Positions 22,909-26,222 of a stretch of DNA of 26,222 nucleotides are shown in pieces; within the stretch, counting starts at the first letter, position 1; every line of letters begins with the position of its first letter. The stretch spans positions 1 through 26,222 of the forward strand of contig CALCCV010000102.1 of assembly GCA_937900305.1 (NCBI GenBank). The letters run 5' to 3'. The position numbers and the translations under genes were made by a program. The notes beneath the pieces are model-generated. The model did no database searches. It was not told the DNA's origin and worked only from the letters and a program-made list of their open reading frames with translations. This DNA comes from an uncultured Pseudobdellovibrionaceae bacterium (lineage in GTDB: Bacteria; Bdellovibrionota; Bdellovibrionia; Bdellovibrionales; Bdellovibrionaceae).

Positions 22909-23913
22909 ATGAAGAGTTGGCTCACGATTGGACAATTTGCGAAACGGGTCTCGCTATCAGAGCGAACGATTCGCTTATATGAAAAGTCCGGTCTGATCAA
23001 AGCCCATACCCGCGGGGAAAATGCGTATCGATATTTCACGAGCGAACAGATTCAAACGATGGATCGAATCAAGCACTTCAAGGCCTTTGGATTTTCGTTG
23101 GCTGAGATTCGCTCACTCTTGGAGATCGATGAGACATTGGATCGCGCAAAACTTTGTGTTCTGTTGGAAAAACAGCTCCTCGTCATTGAGCAAGAGCATT
23201 CGAGTCTAGCAGCTGCGCGAGTGAAGTCAAAAAACATCATCACCTCTCTTCAACAAAATAAACCGGGTCTATCGCCCGAGGAGAGGAGATTTATTATGAA
23301 CCGTTTTGAAAAAACATCCGTCTTGGTTGGGGGCGTGAGCAATCTAGAGTTGACCGCCAATCTCATCAAACAGCATTTCGAAAAAAGTGGAAAATCTGTG
23401 CCAGTCATCGAATGGGATGGATACATCGACCTACCAGCAGCCAAGCCCTTCATTCTTGTTGTCTCCGAAAAAGTTCTATTGGCACAGCTGAGATCGGCTT
23501 CGAAACTTTCGGCCTGCACGCCCGATGTGGTCGTCATCAAAGAATTCAGTCAATCCTCCGATGAATTGCACGAAGCCTATTTGCAGGTCTATGGTGGCGT
23601 GGGTCCACACATGTCCACCATTCTGAATGCAGATGACCGAGCCGTTGTCGAGTTTGCAGGAAATGCAACCGTCCGCAAAGGGAAGACCTACTACTTTTCA
23701 AAGAATTCTGGCCTTGAAGAACAGATCGAGAAAATTGGTGGCGTAGTCAGCGATGGCGAGAAAGTTTCGATATTTGGATTCAATCAGACTAAAATACCAA
23801 CCGCAATAAAATTGAATCGCATCTTGGGGCACGACGAAGAAATGGCCTACCTTGCGTCACTGGCAGCAGTTATGGATTTTGGTTTAAAGCAAGAAGCTCT
23901 GGCTCATGATTGA
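22909..23913 (+). CDS. MerR-type regulator with a Mur-ligase-like C-terminal half
   Basis: ATG 22909 is preferred over GTG 22906 for spacing from GAGG. Residues 1-72 form a MerR winged helix (LTIGQFAKRVSLSERTIRLY; NAYRYFTSEQIQ; FGFSLAEIRSLLE), followed by the antiparallel dimer helix (about 77-115). Residues about 133-330 are unlike usual MerR effector domains. They recall Mur ligases: TSVLVGGVSNLELTANLIKQ at the place of the ATP-binding loop, TPDVVVIKE (204-212) and STILNADDRAVVEFAG (236-251), where the NADD motif is typical. The P-loop Gly-Lys is absent, so catalysis is unlikely and ligand sensing more likely. The gene is divergent from the GST gene. The MerR part is secure; the Mur-like part is my own pattern reading. 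Confidence 0.88.
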   Translation: MKSWLTIGQFAKRVSLSERTIRLYEKSGLIKAHTRGENAYRYFTSEQIQTMDRIKHFKAFGFSLAEIRSLLEIDETLDRAKLCVLLEKQLLVIEQEHSSLAAARVKSKNIITSLQQNKPGLSPEERRFIMNRFEKTSVLVGGVSNLELTANLIKQHFEKSGKSVPVIEWDGYIDLPAAKPFILVVSEKVLLAQLRSASKLSACTPDVVVIKEFSQSSDELHEAYLQVYGGVGPHMSTILNADDRAVVEFAGNATVRKGKTYYFSKNSGLEEQIEKIGGVVSDGEKVSIFGFNQTKIPTAIKLNRILGHDEEMAYLASLAAVMDFGLKQEALAHD

Positions 23914-24157
23914 ACCCCACAGCAGAAGGCTCGACTGCCAAATATCAAATGCCGGAAGTCTGGAGAAAGTCCCGATGGTGCAACGCACTCCTATTTCCGT
24001 CGAGCTATCGCAAAATTGAGGAATGCCAATGCGCGGTTTCGGAAAGCACAGGCTCTGTTTCTCATTTTTGCAGGCGAGTGCGCATGACCCACGCATCGCA
24101 CTTTTGAAAAAAAGCATTGCGCGCGCATTTTAATCGGTAAACCTGTGCTTGAAGATC
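23914..24157. other. Convergent intergenic gap, nothing recognised
   Basis: These 244 bases lie between the ends of the MerR-type gene and the TIGR02147 gene. Short frames exist on both strands but none has a ribosome-binding site or recognisable sequence. A GC palindrome TGCGCGCGCA near 24122 with flanking A- and T-runs could weakly aid termination. Confidence 0.4.
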
Positions 24158-24970
24158 CTAAGATTGAAATAGATTGAACCAATCAATATTCAAACAGGCC
24201 AAATTTTCCGAAGGAGATTGCCTGACTCTTTCAGTTAGCTCGCGAATGAGAGCAACAAGTCGTTCCCTGATCCAAGCACTGTCTTCAAACGAGAGAACCA
24301 TCGGGCCCGTATAAAACAAGGAGTGCGCGTCGTCGGATTCCATTTTTTGCAAGCCCTTTTGCCGCCACTGCATTTGTCGATTGTAAATCCACGGGGACTC
24401 TTTTTCAAGGTGAGTGCTCCTGATGGCCATCTTGAACAGGTTTCCTTCTTGGCGACACAGACCGTGTTTCGTTAAGAAAACCAAAATCTCGTCAACTCGC
24501 GCTCGCGAAATTCGCAACATATCAGCCAGGCGCTTAGGGTCCTGAAGATCCGTGATGTCCGTTGCCAATCTCACAGCGCTATAGTGCCAGTGTGAATAAA
24601 ATTGAGCTTTGGCTTCTTCTGAGAGTTCCAAATCTTTGCTCACTCTCGGTTTGATCTGCCGAGAGTGCAGCTGCAGTTTCGCCTTTTTGTCTTTTAAATA
24701 GTTTCGAAAACTGAGTGAGCTTGCATTTTCAATTTGCACTAAGAGAAGAAAGTACTCAGTTTCATCAGAGTTGAGATGCATGACTTGAGCGAGGCCAAAT
24801 GCATAATCTAACTTTAAACTGCGAGTGCCGTTCAGAATCTGACTAATCAAAACAGTACTTAGTTTCAATTGCTCAGCCAATCTTCGAGCGACCCCTCGTC
24901 CCCCTTTGGGTTGCGATTTTAGCCAAGATCGCAAGAGAATTGAACTCTCATTAAAGTCATAAATATTCAT
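24158..24970 (-). CDS. TIGR02147 / DUF4423 family protein, probable DNA-binding regulator
   Basis: The 270-residue protein matches the family described from Fibrobacter and Bdellovibrio. It has an N-terminal helix-turn-helix (residues about 25-65, RRLAEQLKLSTVLISQILNG, then TRSLKLDYAFGLAQ), the characteristic SDETEYFLLLVQIENA, a central HWHYSAVRLATDI and a winged-helix-like DPKRLADMLRISRARVDEIL segment followed by GLCRQEGNLFKM. Members are thought to be transcription regulators, but their targets are not known. It is divergent from the lipoprotein peptidase gene, and an inverted repeat touches its start codon, so self-regulation and control of the neighbour are plausible. The family supports placement in Bdellovibrionota. 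Confidence 0.9.
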   Translation of the reverse strand: MNIYDFNESSILLRSWLKSQPKGGRGVARRLAEQLKLSTVLISQILNGTRSLKLDYAFGLAQVMHLNSDETEYFLLLVQIENASSLSFRNYLKDKKAKLQLHSRQIKPRVSKDLELSEEAKAQFYSHWHYSAVRLATDITDLQDPKRLADMLRISRARVDEILVFLTKHGLCRQEGNLFKMAIRSTHLEKESPWIYNRQMQWRQKGLQKMESDDAHSLFYTGPMVLSFEDSAWIRERLVALIRELTERVRQSPSENLACLNIDWFNLFQS

Positions 24971-25025
24971 ATGTTAGCTATTATATATTAACATTATGCA
25001 AATATATAGCAAAATTTTATGCAAA
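24971..25025. promoter_or_regulatory. A/T-rich divergent control region with inverted and direct repeats
   Basis: ATGTTA (24971-24976) and TAACAT (24989-24994) form an inverted repeat directly upstream of the TIGR02147 start codon. TTATGCAAA occurs at 24994-25002 and again at 25017-25025, 23 bases apart, about two helical turns. This is a good candidate binding site for the adjacent regulator. The 116-base gap is far more A/T-rich than the surrounding coding DNA. Confidence 0.5.
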
Positions 25026-25086
25026 CAAAACCTATTTTTCGATATTTGCTGGCTCTATGTTTTTTCTATGATAGGAGGATCAACAT

Positions 25087-25524
25087 ATGATCGTAGCTAA
25101 AGAGTGTCTGAGCAGAAGTTTGGTTAGCAGGAAATTTTCTTGGGCGAATTTAAAGAAATCTCGCACCGGAGTGGCATGGAAAAAGTCCCTTATTGCAGGA
25201 ATCAGTTCGCTTTCTCTGTTGTCGGCTTGCCAAAAATCAACGGAGGTGGGCCCCGCTCCCCAGGGTGGAGTGGATGGTTCGGGCGGGCTTGTGACCTACC
25301 TCGACGAAACCAGTTTTTCAGAATGGGTGAGTTATGACCACACCTTTTATTTGCGTGATTTGTTGTTTCGATTAGAAAAAATCAAAGAAAGATCGCCCGA
25401 ATACTACAACGAGTTTCCCGATGATTTAGCCAATCGATTTATTGGTGAAACGCCAGGAGAAATTCAAAATCTTGGAAAAAAAAATGGTGTTCTACACGGT
25501 TCCGGGATTTTGTCCTTCGGTTGA
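25087..25524 (+). CDS. Lipoprotein zinc peptidase, 5' part before a frameshift
   Basis: ATG 25087 follows AGGAGG (25073-25078) with an eight-base spacer. The product has an unusually long basic N-terminus (about 32 residues) before the hydrophobic core and lipobox LSAC (ISSLSLLSACQKS), so it should be a lipoprotein; a later GTG start (VAWKKSLI) would give a normal signal length but lacks a good ribosome-binding site. The frame reads well to EIQNLGKKN, then passes an A9 tract (25476-25484) and ends in out-of-frame sequence at 25524. Losing one A would join it to the metallopeptidase frame starting MVFYTVPGF. It is either a frameshifted gene, an assembly error, or a site of slippage. It is transcribed divergently from the TIGR02147 gene. 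Confidence 0.75.
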   Translation: MIVAKECLSRSLVSRKFSWANLKKSRTGVAWKKSLIAGISSLSLLSACQKSTEVGPAPQGGVDGSGGLVTYLDETSFSEWVSYDHTFYLRDLLFRLEKIKERSPEYYNEFPDDLANRFIGETPGEIQNLGKKNGVLHGSGILSFG

Positions 25525-26222
25525 GCATGCTGCTGGTGATGCTTCGGTCACGCCGGAAGGAAAAGTTTGTATTTCCTATAAAGCCTTCAAAAATCTTTCG
25601 GCCTTTGAATCTGAAGTTAAACTTTTGACAATCACCATGCACGAGATGGCTCATCTGCGCGGCTTTGATGAAACTGATGCTCAGCGCTGGCAACTCGCAG
25701 TTGAGAGGACCTTTATTGGTGAATCGGCTATTTTGTTCGATAACGAATCTTACTCCTCACTTAAGAAAACCATGAAAACTATGACGAAGTCGTTGTCGAA
25801 AGCTATGAGGAGTCTTCTGAAAGGAAACAAGGACGCTGCCTGCCGCGAAATTGCTGCTGCTCAAGGGCGAAACGAAGACGCCTATTTTTTCGGCCATAGT
25901 CTTCCGCCCTATATCAAAAAACCGACGGAGCAGGTCGTTGGCGGTTTGCTGGGGCAAAGTTATGATTGTTATGCCTCGAACCTTGTTACCATTGGGCAAA
26001 AGCTGGCAGAGACCCTGAAATCCCTTCAGGAATTGTCTTCCGAATATTCAAGCTACGAGAGTCCGATGTGTACAGGAGATCTCTGCGTTGCCAGGACCTT
26101 CGAAGAAGGAGACGCTCGGCAAGCCCTCATTCTGTGGCGAGCCCATAAGACAAATTTTGAAGCTGGATCTCCGTATCCATCTGGCAAACAAAATTTCACC
26201 TGTAGCTTTTTCGATATTTTGG
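25484..26222 (+). CDS. HEXXH zinc peptidase domain, 3' part, cut by window end
   Basis: This frame, open from ATG 25484 to the window end without a stop, continues the lipoprotein gene after the A9 frameshift. It reads MVFYTVPGFCPSVEHAAG, then TITMHEMAHLRGFDETDA with the zinc motif HEMAH at 25640-25654, and then helical sequence with cysteines (DAACREIAAA; SYDCYASNL; SPMCTGDLCVA). With the first part it would be a lipid-anchored peptidase of more than 370 residues. GGA eight bases before ATG 25484 could allow weak separate initiation, but the product would lack an export signal, so it is more likely one broken or slippery gene. The substrate and exact peptidase family are unknown. Confidence 0.72.
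   Translation, partial: MVFYTVPGFCPSVEHAAGDASVTPEGKVCISYKAFKNLSAFESEVKLLTITMHEMAHLRGFDETDAQRWQLAVERTFIGESAILFDNESYSSLKKTMKTMTKSLSKAMRSLLKGNKDAACREIAAAQGRNEDAYFFGHSLPPYIKKPTEQVVGGLLGQSYDCYASNLVTIGQKLAETLKSLQELSSEYSSYESPMCTGDLCVARTFEEGDARQALILWRAHKTNFEAGSPYPSGKQNFTCSFFDIL

Overview
The window looks like a contig from a member of the Bdellovibrionota (Bdellovibrio and relatives). The reasons are a TIGR02147/DUF4423 protein, a very large delta-60 repeat lipoprotein, many secreted proteins and lipoproteins of unknown function, and densely packed, overlapping genes. The lineage is inferred from gene content; there is no rRNA or marker gene here. Bases 1-26 match the 3' end of the Illumina universal adapter, so the contig starts with untrimmed library sequence and biological sequence begins near base 27.

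Layout. (1) 27-3117: the 3' end of a ferric-iron binding protein gene, then a two-domain permease and an ATPase with overlapping ends, forming an FbpABC-type Fe(III) importer. A convergent remnant of a conserved-looking gene, broken by an amber codon, overlaps the ATPase 3' end (3406 down to 3077). (2) 3656-7521: a tight five-gene operon of exported proteins (coiled-coil protein, secreted protein, membrane-anchored protein, two lipoproteins), all of unknown function. (3) 7659-15723: two divergent gene pairs. Leftward are a FecR-domain protein and a 900-residue delta-60 lipoprotein; rightward are a HAMP/SpoIIE-type phosphatase and a barrel-like outer-membrane protein. They may form one envelope-signalling module. 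(4) 15561-18076: a scarred accessory region. A 184-bp stretch from the 3' end of the barrel gene is repeated 2.27 kb downstream in decayed form. The two copies bracket a truncated GNAT gene, a 48-residue ORF, a secreted HEWGH metallopeptidase and small tandem repeats. (5) 18223-21834: a secreted protein with a calcium-loop motif and two C-terminal Cys repeats, then a lipoprotein with two PPC-like domains and four EGR repeats. A glutathione S-transferase 3'-end remnant lies between them. (6) 22027-23913: a GST divergent from a MerR-type regulator whose C-terminal half resembles a Mur ligase. (7) 24158-26222: a TIGR02147 protein divergent from a lipoprotein HEXXH peptidase, which is split by a frameshift in an A9 tract and runs off the window.

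No tRNA, rRNA, CRISPR array, transposase or complete insertion sequence was recognised. The best candidates for something new are the five-gene envelope operon, the FecR/delta-60/SpoIIE/barrel module, the MerR-Mur fusion, and the accessory segment between the 184-bp repeats.
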